A stretch of DNA of 64,000 nucleotides from Setophaga petechia (Eukaryota; Chordata; Aves; Passeriformes; Parulidae), in contig JANCRA010000014.1 in the NCBI GenBank assembly GCA_024362935.1, positions 15,116,258-15,180,257 on the forward strand, in the 5' to 3' direction. The translations under genes were made by a program, and so were the position numbers. This document shows positions 37,560 through 50,430 of the stretch, piece after piece (position 1 is the first letter of the stretch; every line of letters starts with the position of its first letter). The notes beneath the pieces are model-generated. The model was not told the DNA's origin. It did no database searches and worked only from the letters and a program-made list of their open reading frames with translations.

Positions 37560-38480
37560 AATTTGTTTGATATAGCAGTGCACAAAAATATTCGTTTCTG
37601 GCAACTCTCCTGACAACCTTTTGATATTTAGATTTTTTGTGTGTGCGCTTCAGTGTGTAATAGATTAACTTGGCTCTGCGGAAAAGGTCTTTATAGAATC
37701 CTTAACTGTTGCACTCATTATTGAATAAACAGCGCTTCCTTCATGGGAAAAAAACCTCAAAAACCTGCAGATTTTTCCCCTCTTAAAAATACATTCATAA
37801 TCTAGATATTAGCAAACATCAATTTTTTTTTTTTTGCTTTGTGAAAAATATCATAAACCGTCTCGGTTTGACCTTGTTAATGCAGGACCACTTTAGTAAT
37901 CTGTGCCTAATGATTTTTTACATTAAACCACAGCTTGTGTTGGACACAAGTAATTTAAGAACAGTCATTTTGCACATTCCGATCCCATTATGTTACATTG
38001 TTACTGAATAAAGACTGGTATTATGTTGCTCCTATAAAGGGCAGAAGTGGCCTGAATTTTATCTGCTGAACGAATCAATCTGGATTATGTCAGCTGAAAA
38101 GAATTGTGAACTGCAGTCTCCAGCAGATGGGGAGATTTTAAAAATGTATCTGTTTGGTTGTGAATACATTAGCTAAGATAATACCTTGTGGTGACTGAAA
38201 AGTAGTTTTTCTCTCTTTTTTTTCAATGAAGACTGTACCAATTATCATTTCAACATAAAGTATTAGGAGATCAATTGGGAACTGAATGCCATTTCCTAAT
38301 GTTAATACAGTGTTTTATTTAAGCTGCCTTGACAGGCTGTCTAGGCTGTGGGAAAAAGACTGAGCAAATAATGAGTAAAGGGTTTAGAAAAAAGACAGAG
38401 GGTGGAGCTTGGCAAACGATGTGAGCTATTCATCAACAACTCAACAAGGATGATGGAAATAATAAGTACTCCTTAAAGAA
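37560..38480. promoter_or_regulatory. Candidate conserved non-coding block
   Basis: A long non-repetitive AT-rich segment with no open frame of note contains many homeodomain-like AT words (for example CCTAATGATT near 37908 and ACCAATTATCATT near 38240), a CCATTATG word near 37986 and GACAGGCTGTCTAGGCTGT near 38330. A T12 run interrupts it near 37820-37835. The texture resembles vertebrate developmental enhancers. No conservation evidence is available. Confidence 0.25.
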
Positions 38481-40240
38481 AAGGGGAAAGGATTTTTTTT
38501 AAAGAAACAGTTTCCTTAAAAAAAAATATTTAACTCTAACTTTGTATTACTTTCTGATTAGCTGATTTTAAACTTCCTGAAATCAGCAAAAGCTTTCCTT
38601 TGAAATGGATAGTCCATGTTCAAACAGCGCATTCTTTAGCAATCAGTTAAAAAAAAAAGAAACAGTGTCTAATTTCCTGTTCATTCGTGCAAATTTCTTA
38701 CCATGTGGCATTGTCATTTAATATCTAAAGTACATTAATGCATTTCTATAATGCCAAAACCCTCAGACAAATCCCCTGTGTGAAATAATTTGTGTGAACT
38801 TTGAACTAACCATGAATAAAATCAAGATCTTATTATGTCCTTTATTTATATGGCACAGAAAAGCTTTGAAACTTAATACTAGCACCAACACGATATGCAC
38901 ATTCACAGTGATGCTTTAAAAAAGGAAGAAAAAAGTCATTCAACTTTCCTACATTTTTTTGGGCTTTGCCCACTATTCAGACACCATTACGTTACTTCTG
39001 AAAATATTTGTCTTAGAAATCAATAGGCTATTCTAATATTATTGTGTTCTGAGTTGCTAAAATTTCCATTCAGGAGATATAATTCCACCATCTGTAAAGT
39101 TCTAGATTTTATAATACTTATAAGCTGTTTTAATCTATTTTTACTGCCATGTTCTGTCCTGAAATGTCAGAGAGTGCAGACTGGGTCTCGAAATTAACAT
39201 GACAGTTAAGAAACTTGGCAAGGTTTTACAGCAGATTGTGACATTAACAAAGTACAAAGGAGAATGGGGAAATTAACGTTAATGTATGCTTGCAGACACT
39301 ATAAAAATCTATATGTCCACGATCAGGGAACTAAAAATAGGGATGTTTTTTATGTTGATGCCATTAAATACAGAGCTTTACTGTGAAAAGAAATTTCCAT
39401 ATGAAAAGCAACTTACTAAAAAGTAACGCTGTAATCCCTCCTCTGGACTGAACAACAGGTTTATGTATCCTAGGTCAAGTAGGCATATGGCTGATTTTTG
39501 GTTTTTTATTTTGTTTTAGGCTTTTTTTTGAATCTATGGTGAAACTGATTTGAAAGCACTGTTTTTAAACAGCTGCAAAAGATACAGTATGATAGATGTC
39601 CTGATAAATGGGAGCGGTTACTAAAATTCACAGATTTCTCAGTAAGTCATGTAAAGGCTGTCCTCTTTCACAGAGAGGAGATGAAGTAAGTGTTTGTGGT
39701 GAACCCTTCTTCAGGCCTTGCACCCCCTGAGCCTGCCCAATGCCCTCCCTTGGTGTCACCATAGTGTCACCCCAGTGTCCCAGCCCATCGTGAGTGGCCG
39801 GGCTCAGCCAGGATAAGGCTTCTCTGAATGCATTTTTCTTTAACCAGCTGGAGTTCCAGGACATGGCACAAAAAACTTGCCATAATACCCAGGGGAACAC
39901 AGTGGCTTTTGCACTGGGGATGGGAAGCTCTAAGTGTTGGGTAAATCAGTGAAATCTACAGGGAATAACACAACCTTCTGAGCAAACATGAGCTTCAGCT
40001 TGTGTTTAGCTTTTTCTCTGAGTTTTTAAGTTGTAAGTTACTGAAAGTCCTATTCAGCCTGGATCCTGCAGGGCCAGGGCCTGAGGCTTTGCAGGCTCCT
40101 GCAGCTTGGCACCCACAGCACCTAATCCTGATAGCAGAGACAAACCCAGCTCTTTTCATCACCACTGACACTGTGCCACTGCTGTGTCAGACCCCGAGCG
40201 TGGCACAGAGAGATGCAGCTCCTGTCTGCTGCCTGGGGAG
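38481..40240. other. Non-coding stretch without recognised genes
   Basis: AT-rich sequence with short A-runs near 38517-38527 and 38649-38658. The minus-strand frame 39628-39900 overlaps a GC-richer patch and has no recognisable domain. No repeat family is recognised. Confidence 0.55.
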
Positions 40241-40330
40241 GGTGGAAATGGGGGTGAGCTGTCCATGGAGAGTGGAAATGGGGGTGAGCTGTCCATGGAG
40301 GGTGGATATGGGGGTGAGCTGTCTGGGGAA
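40241..40330. repeat. 30-bp minisatellite, three copies
   Basis: Three 30-bp units start at 40241, 40271 and 40301, each built around GGTGGAAATGGGGGTGAGCT. The second differs from the first by one base; the third differs at one site in that core and diverges at its end. A degenerate fourth copy follows to about 40375. Because 30 is a multiple of three, every frame through it gives a 10-residue peptide repeat, for example VEMGVSCPWR on the plus strand. This explains the otherwise striking frames on both strands at 40002-40535. Confidence 0.95.
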
Positions 40331-40549
40331 GGTGATCTTCCTGGGAAGGATGGCTGTGGGGTGAGCTGCCCAAGGCTGAGGGTACCTGTGCCAAACACAG
40401 AGCTGGGCTGAATCTCCTTTTTTTCTTGACAAGTGGCAGAAGCTGACCTCTAGCTGTGCTGGTGCAGATTTGGAGCACACCCTGGCTTTGTGCTGCTATT
40501 ACCCACGGGTTCAGCAGGCTGGGGAAAGCCCCCATGTTTGTTTACTGCT

Positions 40550-40850
40550 GCCCCTCTCTGGGACACGCTGGGTGACAGCCTTTTAGCAGCGTGATGCCCG
40601 GCAGAGCGTGAGCTGCCACGGCGGAGCGGCAAAGCGCAGCCACGCTCGCTATTCGAGGCACGGCCATTTTTCACCCCGCGTCACGCTCCCGAAGCTTTGG
40701 GATATTTAAAGCCCACAGAAAACAGTGCCTGCATTCCCTCACAGGGCCCGGCTGCCTCGGGCGCGCACGGGAGGCAGCGGGTGCAGGTGCCAGGGGCAGG
40801 GATGAGGCGGCGTTCCCTGGTGTGCCGCGAACAGCCTGATGCAATGCAAA
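40550..40850. promoter_or_regulatory. CpG island 2 with TATA-like and YY1-like motifs
   Basis: CpG is dense from about 40563 to 40830, unlike both flanks. CGGCCATTTT at 40661-40670 matches the YY1 core, and TATTTAAA at 40703-40710 could serve as a weak TATA-like element. GGGCGCGC sequence follows near 40760. If this is a promoter, plus-strand transcription would begin near 40735. No splice structure can be read with confidence. Confidence 0.5.
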
Positions 40851-41125
40851 CATTAATCTCCCGGCTACAAAGGAACAGCATGGATCCATCTGTTACTTTC
40901 TTTGCTCTTAATCAAGTTGGGGAGGGAGCAAAAGTTCATGTAGCAAATGTGGGCATGCACTCGACTGGGACCCGAGCCGTGAAGCTGAGATCAAATTCAG
41001 AGGCAACAGGATTTTTAGAGGTCTGCGGATCCAGGGCTCCCTATCATTATGGATCTCTTCTTTCACCAAATTTGGAAGTGGGAATTGAATTTGGGGATGT
41101 GGTATTGGCCCACTCAGCTTTCTAA
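40802..41125 (+). other. 107-codon open frame beside CpG island 2, doubtful
   Basis: From an ATG at 40802 the frame runs to a stop at 41123-41125. The same frame is open upstream to about 40697 without another ATG. The second half (from MDPSVTFFALNQVGEGAK onward) is less biased in composition than typical GC-rich chance frames, and the DNA at 40850-41200 looks non-repetitive. I recognise no domain, signal peptide or membrane segment. A weak TATA-like motif lies about 90 bases upstream. A conserved non-coding element that happens to be open is an equally good explanation. Confidence 0.15.
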
Positions 41126-41631
41126 CTGACAATGCTGAGTGCAGACTGCTGTCCCTATTATGATTGTGCTAACAATTGACTTTTTGGTTTGGCTGTCTTG
41201 CAGAAAAAAAGAAAAGAAAAAAATCAATCCCAACCAAAAAGTACTTATTTTTCTAGTTTGCTTAATAGTATGAAACATAGAGTGCTGTGCTTTGTGTGAA
41301 ATGAGGCAATTTTAGAGAGGGGGGGAATAAGGAAAAAAGAAAAGCACAAAAGCTGTGCAGGGCCAGACTGTCAGAAGAGCAGAAAAGGAGATGACAGCCC
41401 TTTTATCTGCTGGTTGAGCACTTAGAAAACTTATCCAGGATGTAGGAGGCCTGGTCTGAACTTGCTGCTCTGCTTTACCAAAGAGCACTGAGCACTTGCT
41501 TGTGGATGAGCTGTGGCAGGGCTGGTGGCATGGGGACACAGAGCATGTCCAAGGTGTGCTCTTGGTAGCCAGGCAGGTCAAACAGTCTCTGCCTGCGTGC
41601 ACGTGTGTGCCAGACAATGCCTGCAGCACAA

Positions 41632-41989
41632 ACCCCGTGAGGAGCAGCTGAGGGAACTGGGGGTGTTTGGGATCTTACCACTCTCTAAAACAGCCTGAAA
41701 GGAGGCTGTAGCCAGATGGGGTTGGCCTCTTTTCCCAAGAACTAGTGACAGGAAAACAGGGCATAGTCCAGGGGAGGTCTAGGCTAGGCATTAGGAGGCA
41801 TTTCTTCACAGAAAGGTTTGCCTTGGAATGGGCTGCCCAAGGATGTGGTGGAATCACTGCCCCTGCATGTGTTTGAGGATTGGATGTGGCACTCATGGCC
41901 GTGGTCTGGCTGGCAGGGTGGTGTTCAGTCATAGGGTGGACTCGATGATCTTGGAAGTCTTTTCCAAATTCACCTAAACTGATTCTGTG
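41632..41989 (+). mobile_element. CR1 LINE 3' end, 5'-truncated
   Basis: The sequence follows the avian CR1 3' region in order: GCTGAGGGAACTGGG (about 41647), GAAAGGAGGCTGTAGCCAG (41698 on), GGCCTCTTTTCCCAAG, ACTAGTGACAGGA, TTCTTCACAGAAAG (41803 on), GGAATGGGCTGCCCAAGG (41826 on), then GGACTCGATGATCTTGG and the terminal octamer ATTCTGTG (41982-41989). The element is truncated at its 5' end, as is usual for CR1, and has small internal deletions relative to the pattern I know. It carries no intact coding capacity. Confidence 0.95.
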
Positions 41990-44900
41990 GTCTACAGATG
42001 GAAGCTCCCAAATGCTGCAGGTACAACACACCTCAGAGCTGCTCCCTGTTGGCACTCATGTCCCACCAGGTTCTCTACTGGTGTGGAAAGCAATTCAGTT
42101 GGGCTGGCTGAAAAATTAGGAGCTACTTCTGTGGGGTGTTTCCCCAAAACTTAAACTGATTTCCTTATCAATGACCAGGTTTTCCCCCTGCTGTTTGTTC
42201 AAATTCCCTACTGAGGGAAATGTCCTGTTTTGTGACACTCTGTAGGTTCAGGACTTGTGTACACAAATATCCAGCAAAACTGGGCAGCTTTGCTTCAGCT
42301 CTGACTTTTTAAATCCACATTTCAAGAAGAATTTCACTTGTTACTCTTTGTGGAGCTGCACCCCTATTCAGAGCAGGGCTGTAGTAGGTAAGAGAAGAAT
42401 GACATAAAATCATTTGGCTGTGGTGATCATCTAGGCATCAGTGGCAGTTATTGTCTATTAATTCAGCCTCATTTTTTCAGTTCCATGAATTCCATGAGTC
42501 ACCCACAGTCAGCATCCTACTCCTAAATGGGGACCTGTAGTATTTGGCAGTGTAATGATCTGCCTAAGGGCCACTCTCTTACTGCATATTTAGGCCTGTG
42601 GCATGCTTACAAACTTCACATTTCCTCCTCTCAAGGGCTTGCAAATACAACATTGAGTGAGGGTATCTTCAGCTTTAACACAGGAACAGTTAGCCCAAGT
42701 AATATATAAATGCTCTTTCTCTGTAATGAAATTAAATGGAAAAATGGGATCATATTTCACACTGGTGAATAAAACTGATTGAAGGCTGTCTGCAGTCTTC
42801 TGCCTATCAGGGGAAATTTTGTGAATACATCTCTGGGTTTTGCCTAGGTCCCTGAAATTTGGAGTGGGAAGAACACAATCGGTTGAGGAGTTTACTTCCC
42901 CTTTGTTAGCTGAGGCACCAGGGATTGAAAACTTCTTGCCTGGCATATTCATGTGCTTCCCTGCCCTGTGGTTGCGGAGACTTTGTGAGTCTGTGGGAAT
43001 GTTTCATCCTTTGTCTTTCCAAACAAATAAATTACATTCATGAGATGGCAGTTTTATAAGTTTTCTTTCTTGTGTAACTTGAATGTTTTGATTCCTTCTT
43101 TTCATTACAAGGCAGAGGTCTCAGAATGCTAATGTGCCCTTAACTCATATGATGCACGCAAAGTCATGTCACGTGCACTCTGTGGTCAGGATGGATGTGG
43201 AAAAAAGGGCACATAATATTCTGCTTGTAGAATATCAGAGGTTTTCATAGAAAACTGCACTTACTCTCAGATTTTTGCATGGCTCCTATGATTTCAGATG
43301 TACTGAGCTGCTTAGCCTGGTAGCTTCCCCTTTGAAAGACACACATTCTTTGCAGCCACTCATCCATCTTTGCTTACTTAGCAATAGTTCTGTGTCTGAA
43401 TGAAGAATTACATATCTATGTTTTGTAAGGCTTGCTTGTCTGGCTTATATGCTTTTGGAGTGACATCCCACAAGCATTTGAAGAAACTCAGGTGTAGATT
43501 GTAGTGTGAAGACTTTTTTGATTAAGTTTTTGTAAAAGAAACATGATCACTTGTCAAACAAGAGCTAATTTCTGCAGCATGTCTTGCTACATTTCTGTTC
43601 TTCTGCATTTTAAACCTCTCTCATCTTAATTTGAAGCTGTTCCTAGAATGTTACATTCAAAAGAGGACCCTTTCCATGATACTGGGGTCCAAACCTGCCA
43701 AACATTCAGTAAAGAGCTGTTTATGTGTATTTAATAGCTTGACATCAGATCACTTTCAATGCCCCATGTTTATCAGTTTTATTGGAAGTAGGTGTTGTAA
43801 GGTGTTTTACAGATATCATAGTTCTGTTTTCCTCACATTCTTGGTGAAACATTGCTGATTTGACTCAAAATGAAAGTGGTGTGAGAGGAGTTAGTTTGAG
43901 TTGAACCACAGATAAGTCCTGTCCCTGTGTTCCTGATGAAGGTTTTTTCTTTTGTTGCAAAGCCTTCCTTTTGACTTCTTATAGAGGTAGACAATGCACC
44001 TGTGTAAAAATAAAATATTATAGGGCCACCTGTCCTTCAGCCATGCTTTTTTATATCTTTCATTGTCCCAAAAACCCTTCTGTAGCTACTGTGGTAGATG
44101 TAAAAGCATATGATGCTGTCAGATGCTGCCAGTGGGCTGAGCTGCTGCTCAGGGAAGTCAGGAATGGCACACCAGGATTCCTGTAGCATGTGGACTGAGT
44201 GGTCACTCTGTGGCTGTGGTAGCACAAACTGGCACAGCAAGGCTCACCCTGTTTATAAGCTGGTGAGAAACCATCTGCCAAAGTTCTATTTCCTCTCCCT
44301 GATAAGTTACCTAATTGGATACTTCAGAAAGAAAACTGGATAACTGGGGAAAACATGGGGCCTGACAGTGGTGTAATGCAATTATTACCTGATCAGCTGT
44401 AGGACTCTGATTTCAGAGGTGGGATGGGTCAGGGAGGGATGAGCTCCCTGCAAGGTTACTGGCTCAGCCTGGGGGAAACCCAGAAATGAGGGAGGGCTGT
44501 GGTGCTCAGTGATGCTACTGCTGACCTGAATTTTGGAGGAGAGCCGAGGAGTGGTCCCCTGTGGACATCCAGGAGGTGAGGGGGTACCAGGGACCCCCCC
44601 AGCAGCCAAGAGAGCTGGCAGAGGACTTTCCATGCTCCCCTGGTCCTGCAGGGCAGGTCAAGAGCTCTCCTGCACAGGGCAGTGCTTCAGCTGCACCCTT
44701 TCCTTTGGGCTGCTGAGGGCTTGGAGTGTGTGCAGAGAACACACATTTATTACACTTAAGGTTTTAGTAGAACTCGAGACATAAAGCAGCAAGCTACTGG
44801 TATGAAAGGTGGCTGTTCTGGTGGTGTGTGGGGAATTAATCCTGCTAGCTCAGTGAGTGCCCACCCAGCTCCACATCGCTGAGGACTTCAGGGAGCTGGG

Positions 44901-45139
44901 AAAGAGCTGGAAATTTGGGGAGAGCCACAAGAGGGAGCTCACAACCCACGAACAAGGAGGACCAACTCCTTTTTCCTTTTCCATAGCATCTTTTTTTTTT
45001 TTTAATTATTTTTTTCTTTTTTTACTTCCCTAACTGGGGTCTGCTCAATCCGGCGCCGCTCATGCCCCGCTGCAGTGCCGGGTCCGCCCTGTGGGAGCTC
45101 GGTCCCTGCAGTTGCCTGGGGGAAACAGGGGATGAACAC
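41990..45139. other. Non-coding stretch without recognised genes
   Basis: Mixed DNA with GC-richer patches at 44400-44740 and 44830-44960 that give overlapping frames on both strands. A T-rich run lies at 44991-45024, with T13 at 44991-45003. A small CpG-bearing segment follows at 45048-45105. No gene or named repeat is recognised. Confidence 0.5.
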
Positions 45140-45234
45140 AGGGAAAAGGGGTCTCACACAAGGATCTCACCCAGGGAACACGGGGGTCTCACCCAGGGAA
45201 CACGGGGGTCTCACTCAGGGGTCTTACACAGGGC
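45140..45234. repeat. 22-bp G-rich minisatellite
   Basis: Two nearly identical 22-bp units start at 45162 and 45184, sharing the core TCTCACCCAGGGAACACGG. A third, diverging copy starts at 45206, and a degenerate unit (GGGAAAAGGGGTCTCACACA) precedes at 45140. The G-runs of adjacent units on the plus strand are separated by 5-9 nt, so quadruplex formation is possible but not strict. Confidence 0.9.
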
Positions 45235-48200
45235 CTAAGATGTGCCTGGGGCATCCCTCAGAACACAGGACACAGCTTCCCATTGCACCAGTCTGAGCAG
45301 CCACCTCCTCCTGGTGGCTGCATCCCAAAATCTAAGGGCTGGAGGCTTTTTTGTTCCAAGGGATTTATGAAGAGCTGAGTGAAGAATGATTTTGTCTTGA
45401 CAATGTCCACACTTGGCACTTAAATAGCCAATAAAGCACCTCTTGCCCTCACAGTGTGGCAGCTCCTGGGCAGGTGTGGTGGGATATGTGGTGCTCAGGT
45501 TCCCTCTGTGGGGCCAAGAACATGATCATTGCATTAAGGTAGTGTTGTGGTGAAGTGTGCCCTCAGTCAACTCGGAAAGTTGCTGATTTTTTTTTACCTA
45601 AGACATACTCAATCTAGTTTGTTTCTATGGTGGAAAAGCTTAATTTCAATTTACATTTCACATCGAGAGGCTTTGCTATCACACTGAGACTTCCTACAAG
45701 GCATCCAGTAATGTTGCTATCATTTGCATTGCTCTAACAAAAAAATTTCCATCTGTCTTCCCAAGTCCATAAAACTCCAAACAAATAGCAAATACTATGG
45801 ATGTCTGAACACACAATAGCATGTCATTTTTCTTCCAGCATTAGTGTATGTTGCAGACATTAAACTACTTCTCTTCTGAAGGGTTTGAGAGACTGTTAAC
45901 ATTATTCAAATTAAATTCAATTCTGATGTAAGTTAGTGCAGTTGGAATTATACACAAAGTATGATGTCTCATCTTTCTGTCAAGAGCTGAGCTCATCCCT
46001 GTGCACCTGCCAGCTCAGCTTCAGGTGGTCTTTGTAAACCCAGAGCTGCCTCCGACAGGCAGCTCTCTCCTTGGCATCCCCCTTTCCCCCCTGAGTGTGC
46101 TTTCTGGTGTTCTGCAGTCTCTGCTGCTGCAGCTCAACCATTTATTTTCCCCTCCCTGGTCACCTTGCTTGCCCTCTCACCTTGAAGATATTCTGCTATA
46201 TGTTCCTAGAAAAGTCTCATGGTGCCAGGAACAAAATCCATCCTTCTTAGAGTTGCAAACCCACAGATTTTCTTTGATTCTCTTTCCTAGACCTGTTGGG
46301 ACTCACCCTTGGAGCTGGGGCCAGTTCTGTGGCCACCACCCAGGGGTGGCAGGAGCCCCTCTGTTTAGGGTGCCCTAAGAGCTCCTCACAGACAGCTGGG
46401 CCTTCTGCAGCACTGCTGGTCTGAAGGGTTTTGTCTGGCCTTCTTGCCCAATTGTTAAAGAAATGAGCCACATTCTTACTACACAGGTTTTCCTTCCCCA
46501 GCAGGTGTTATTTGTGCATTTGCCCCCATGTGAGGTGGCAGCAGTGACACCTGCAGCCCAGGTGGGCACCCTCCACACCAAGTGCTGCTGTAGATGGGGA
46601 TGGCAGTACCCTTTTCCTGTAGGCAACAGGGGGAAAAGAACATCTCACTCCTGATGTATCTCTGGCTTCCACCAGGCTCTGTGTGTATCAGTGATGTGCA
46701 AGACGGTGCTCCAGATTCACGTTATTCTCACAGGAACTCAGAGCCACAGAGCGTCAGTGCTGCACAGTACCTTTGTCCCTGGTATTTCCTCACAGGCCAA
46801 AGGAATGGATTCCTGCTACCTTTGCTGTGAAAGTCCTGTACTATTTTAACCACACCCTAAAACCAAAGGGGTGCTACATTCAAAGCTACAAATAGCACTT
46901 TTAGAGCTAGGAGAATACAGAATCTCACGGTGATTTCCCTATTTATTTTTTCCCTCCTAATCACTGCAACTCTCGGCAGATCCTTGCAGGTGAGAAGTAA
47001 TGATCCATTTCCACGCAGCATAAAGGGGAATTTTACACTGGATGTGTATGTTCCTTTGGCTCTGGAGGCAGTACAGTGTGAGAATTACATGCACTTGGGT
47101 GCAGGGCTGGATGGGGGCTCTGGGGATCTGCTCCTGCCAGGGGCTTATCCCTGTGGAGGAGGCAGCAGAGCAGAGAGCACCCCAGGCTGTCAGCAGGCAT
47201 TGCAGCAAACCTGTTAGGATCCCAATTTTGGCCTGTGCCTCTGTCTCTCTCCAGAGGAGAAAGCTCTCCTGAGTGTGCAGCTGGCCATGCACAGAGGGTC
47301 AGTGTGACCCCAGCACAGCTCTGCTGCCAAAATCCCTGTGAGCAGATCACGTTCACTTTTTGTTTCAGCCTGCTTGCTGTCCATTGTGCTTGCACAGAAG
47401 ACATTCAGTCCAAAGGGGTGGTGTATTTTTAGTAAATTATTTGTTTGCGAGACATTTTTGCTTACTTGTTTATTCAATTTGCTGCAGTTATTTTTCTTAG
47501 TTGACTCACCACAATACAGCCCTGTACCTTCAACAGGACTAAATATTGGATGTTTTTTGGAGGTGAAGCCACAGTTATATTCCTTTTTTGCCAATTATGA
47601 ACTTCCTTGGTTCTTGGCCTCCTATAAGCATAAGAATGTAAGAAAAAACCCGACTGGGTGGGTTTAGTTTGATTTATGAAAATGTGCAGAAGTCTGGGCA
47701 CTTGAACAGATCTTGTCTGTAGAGGCTGGAGCAGCTGTGCCTGGGCAAGCTTGGCAATCTTGCTGCATCAGGAGCTCTCCCGGCACATCTGTAGCTCTCT
47801 GCTCACACTGACCTGCTCCAAGGAAGGCTTTTTCACTCTTTCCTCTTGATTTCATTCAGTAGAATTGATTAGAGAATTTTCAACAACCTTGTTTTTTCAT
47901 CTGAAATCCAAGTCCATTGAACAACCTTTTTTCCTCTGCTGATTGTGGTGGAGAAAACCAGTTAGGTTGAGTTGCTGTGTGTGAAAAAACTGGAATTGTT
48001 GTTGAAAGAATTGTTGAAATCCTACATGTTTTTTTAGAAAAAACCCTGCATTTTCAGTTCATAACAGCAATTTTTCAATCAACTATTTAAAATTATTACA
48101 AGTAAACAATATAAATAATTTGAAGATGTAACAAATCCTCATTTTTTAAAAATATGTTTTGAGCTTGCTGGTTTCACATACTGCTGTTTGCAACATTCTT

Positions 48201-50430
48201 TGTTGAGAGCTTGAATTTCTCTTTCAGGGGAAAATGTAATATGAAAGTTAGCTTCACAGAAAAGACAAAATTTTATAATAAAAATATTAACAAATTGCAT
48301 TTGAATAGAGGCTTGAGGATAGATTAAATATAATGGACATATTAAGAGAACACAGACAATGGCTTTCCTGAGCAATTATGAATCTATAGTCCTAAATAGT
48401 GGTACTTTGGAGAAAAGGAGAGAAAGAGAGAAAATTAGTATCTTTTAAAATGTGAGCATAATATGCAGACTAATAATACATAGTAATTTTGTTCTTGGGA
48501 GAATTCACCACTTGTGTATAGCTCCAGCCAGCCAACCTTTCCCTGTCAACTTCTGCAGGGATTTTGGGTTAACATTTTCCCATTTGCTGTGGTGAACCCT
48601 GGACAAATACTCATTAGAGCACAGATTATGGTTTCAATTGCTGCAGTGACATAAGGCTGCCCCTTCCAAGAGCCATCAGTGGGAGCAGAGAAAGGTAATT
48701 ATTGATCACTGGGAGGAATAAGGCTGGCAAAAGGCGGCTGGGGTGGGATGGTTGGCCAGAAGGAGAGAAGAACAGAGGGGCTGAGGCAGCTGAGCTGCAG
48801 CTGTGTGGGGAGCAGAGGGAGCAGCCAGGACAGGACACCTGGGGCTCTCAGCAGCTCCAGGGAACCCCTCAGCCTGCACACAAAGGGAGGGGAATTTGTA
48901 CATACAAGAGCTCCAAGCCAGGGCATTTGTGCAATGTGGGCAGGGCTTCCCAGACTTACAAAAAGTCTGAGACATTGATTGAAGTGTGAGCAGTTTTAAA
49001 CCCACCTGAAAGAGAATGACACCACAAATGAGCAGTGCTTGTGGGAAGCACACCTGAACCTGACCCAAATCCCAGTTCTCCCCTCACATTCCCATGCCTG
49101 TCCAGAGCAAGGTCTCCCAGTCCTGACCATTAAAAAATGTGCCCCTCATCACTGAGACTGGGTTTTGTGCCATTCAGAACTTGGGCAAATGAGACCCATT
49201 TGGCAACAGTGCCAGACAAGTGTGAGGCTTGTTGAGCCTCCTCTGTGTCTATAACATCAGAACATTCCTATGGCATTTGTTTTCCTATGCTACCCCACTG
49301 ACCTCCTTACTTTAAGTAGGGAATAGAAAGCTCAATTTTACATATTTATTTCTTCCAAGCTATCTCTTCTGTGTGCTTTAGGCAGCCTGCTTTGGTCTAG
49401 GTGGTAGGAAATTCTGTACTTCCTTACAAGATTTTTATGGATCCAGTGGGATAAAACCTGCACTTGTAGAGTCCAGATGTTTCTGCAGCTGGACTTTGCT
49501 GAGTAACACATGTAAAGGCTGAGAGTTACTTGGAGTCACTGCTCACAGAAGGACTCTTCTGCTTTATGTGTGTGTGTGTGTGCTGTTTTCATGGTCTCTA
49601 CCTGGAAAGTTCATTCCCCTGCTAATGCTCTTGCTGCATTTAGTGATATTTCAGCTTTTTGATGGAAGGAATAATTGAAGTAACTTTAAATAGAAGGGAC
49701 TTTCTAGGTTCAGGAGATTTGTTCACAACAAAGACCTTTTTGGTCATTTTTGAAAATGGTGGCATTATAGTAATAGATAAAATTTTGTGCTTTATGCTCA
49801 GCTTGAATATATAACTACTTTCAATTGAAAAGGGCTACATTCACCTGAGGGTTCAGGTTATACCTGCAGGTACTGAGTCAAGGTGAAACAAGGCACACAT
49901 CTCTGTTTATCTCAAAATTTGCCTAGATAGGTGAGCTAAAATATTACAAACTGAGATAGGTCCCCATTCAGGGCTTTTTTCTTAGGTTGTCATTTTATGT
50001 TAATTGAATGCCTCTGTTAATCTAATAGATTTTAGATTTATGGTGGGTTCTATACCATGTCATATTTTAATCAATACATATTCCAACATTTAGATGGACA
50101 GATGAGAAAATCTGCCTCATCTCTGCACTTCTGTTCTATCAGCTGTCAATAATTCCTAATTTGAATCCTTCAAATGATCAGATTTATGGGTTTTAGTACA
50201 TTGCATTAATCACAGAAATTAACTTTTGTGGAAAATGATGTTAAAGGTCATATGGAGTCTTGAAGGAGCAGTAACTGTGTCTGTCTTGCAAACATGTTTG
50301 CAGCTTCTCTAAGATAAAGTGCATTGGAATATTTATCTGCATGAATCCTGCTGATTGTTCCTTATGTCTAAGGTCAGTACGTGCTGGTGAGGAGATAACG
50401 CTTGAAACAAACGATTGCTGAAATCTGCAG
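45235..50430. other. Non-coding stretch without recognised genes
   Basis: GC-richer patches at 46000-46830, 47090-47300 and 48660-48940 carry many overlapping short frames on both strands, none with a recognisable domain. A (TG)n run lies at 49566-49582. The rest is AT-rich and plain. Confidence 0.5.
49566..49582. repeat. (TG)n microsatellite
   Basis: About eight TG dinucleotides without interruption. Confidence 0.95.

Noticed and set aside
40122..40535. Histidine/proline-rich repeating minus-strand frames
   Set aside because: The peptide repeat is created by the 30-bp minisatellite on the opposite strand.
47338..47667. Plus-strand frame with hydrophobic start resembling a signal peptide
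   Set aside because: AT-rich chance hydrophobicity; overlaps minus-strand frames and shows no domain or promoter context.
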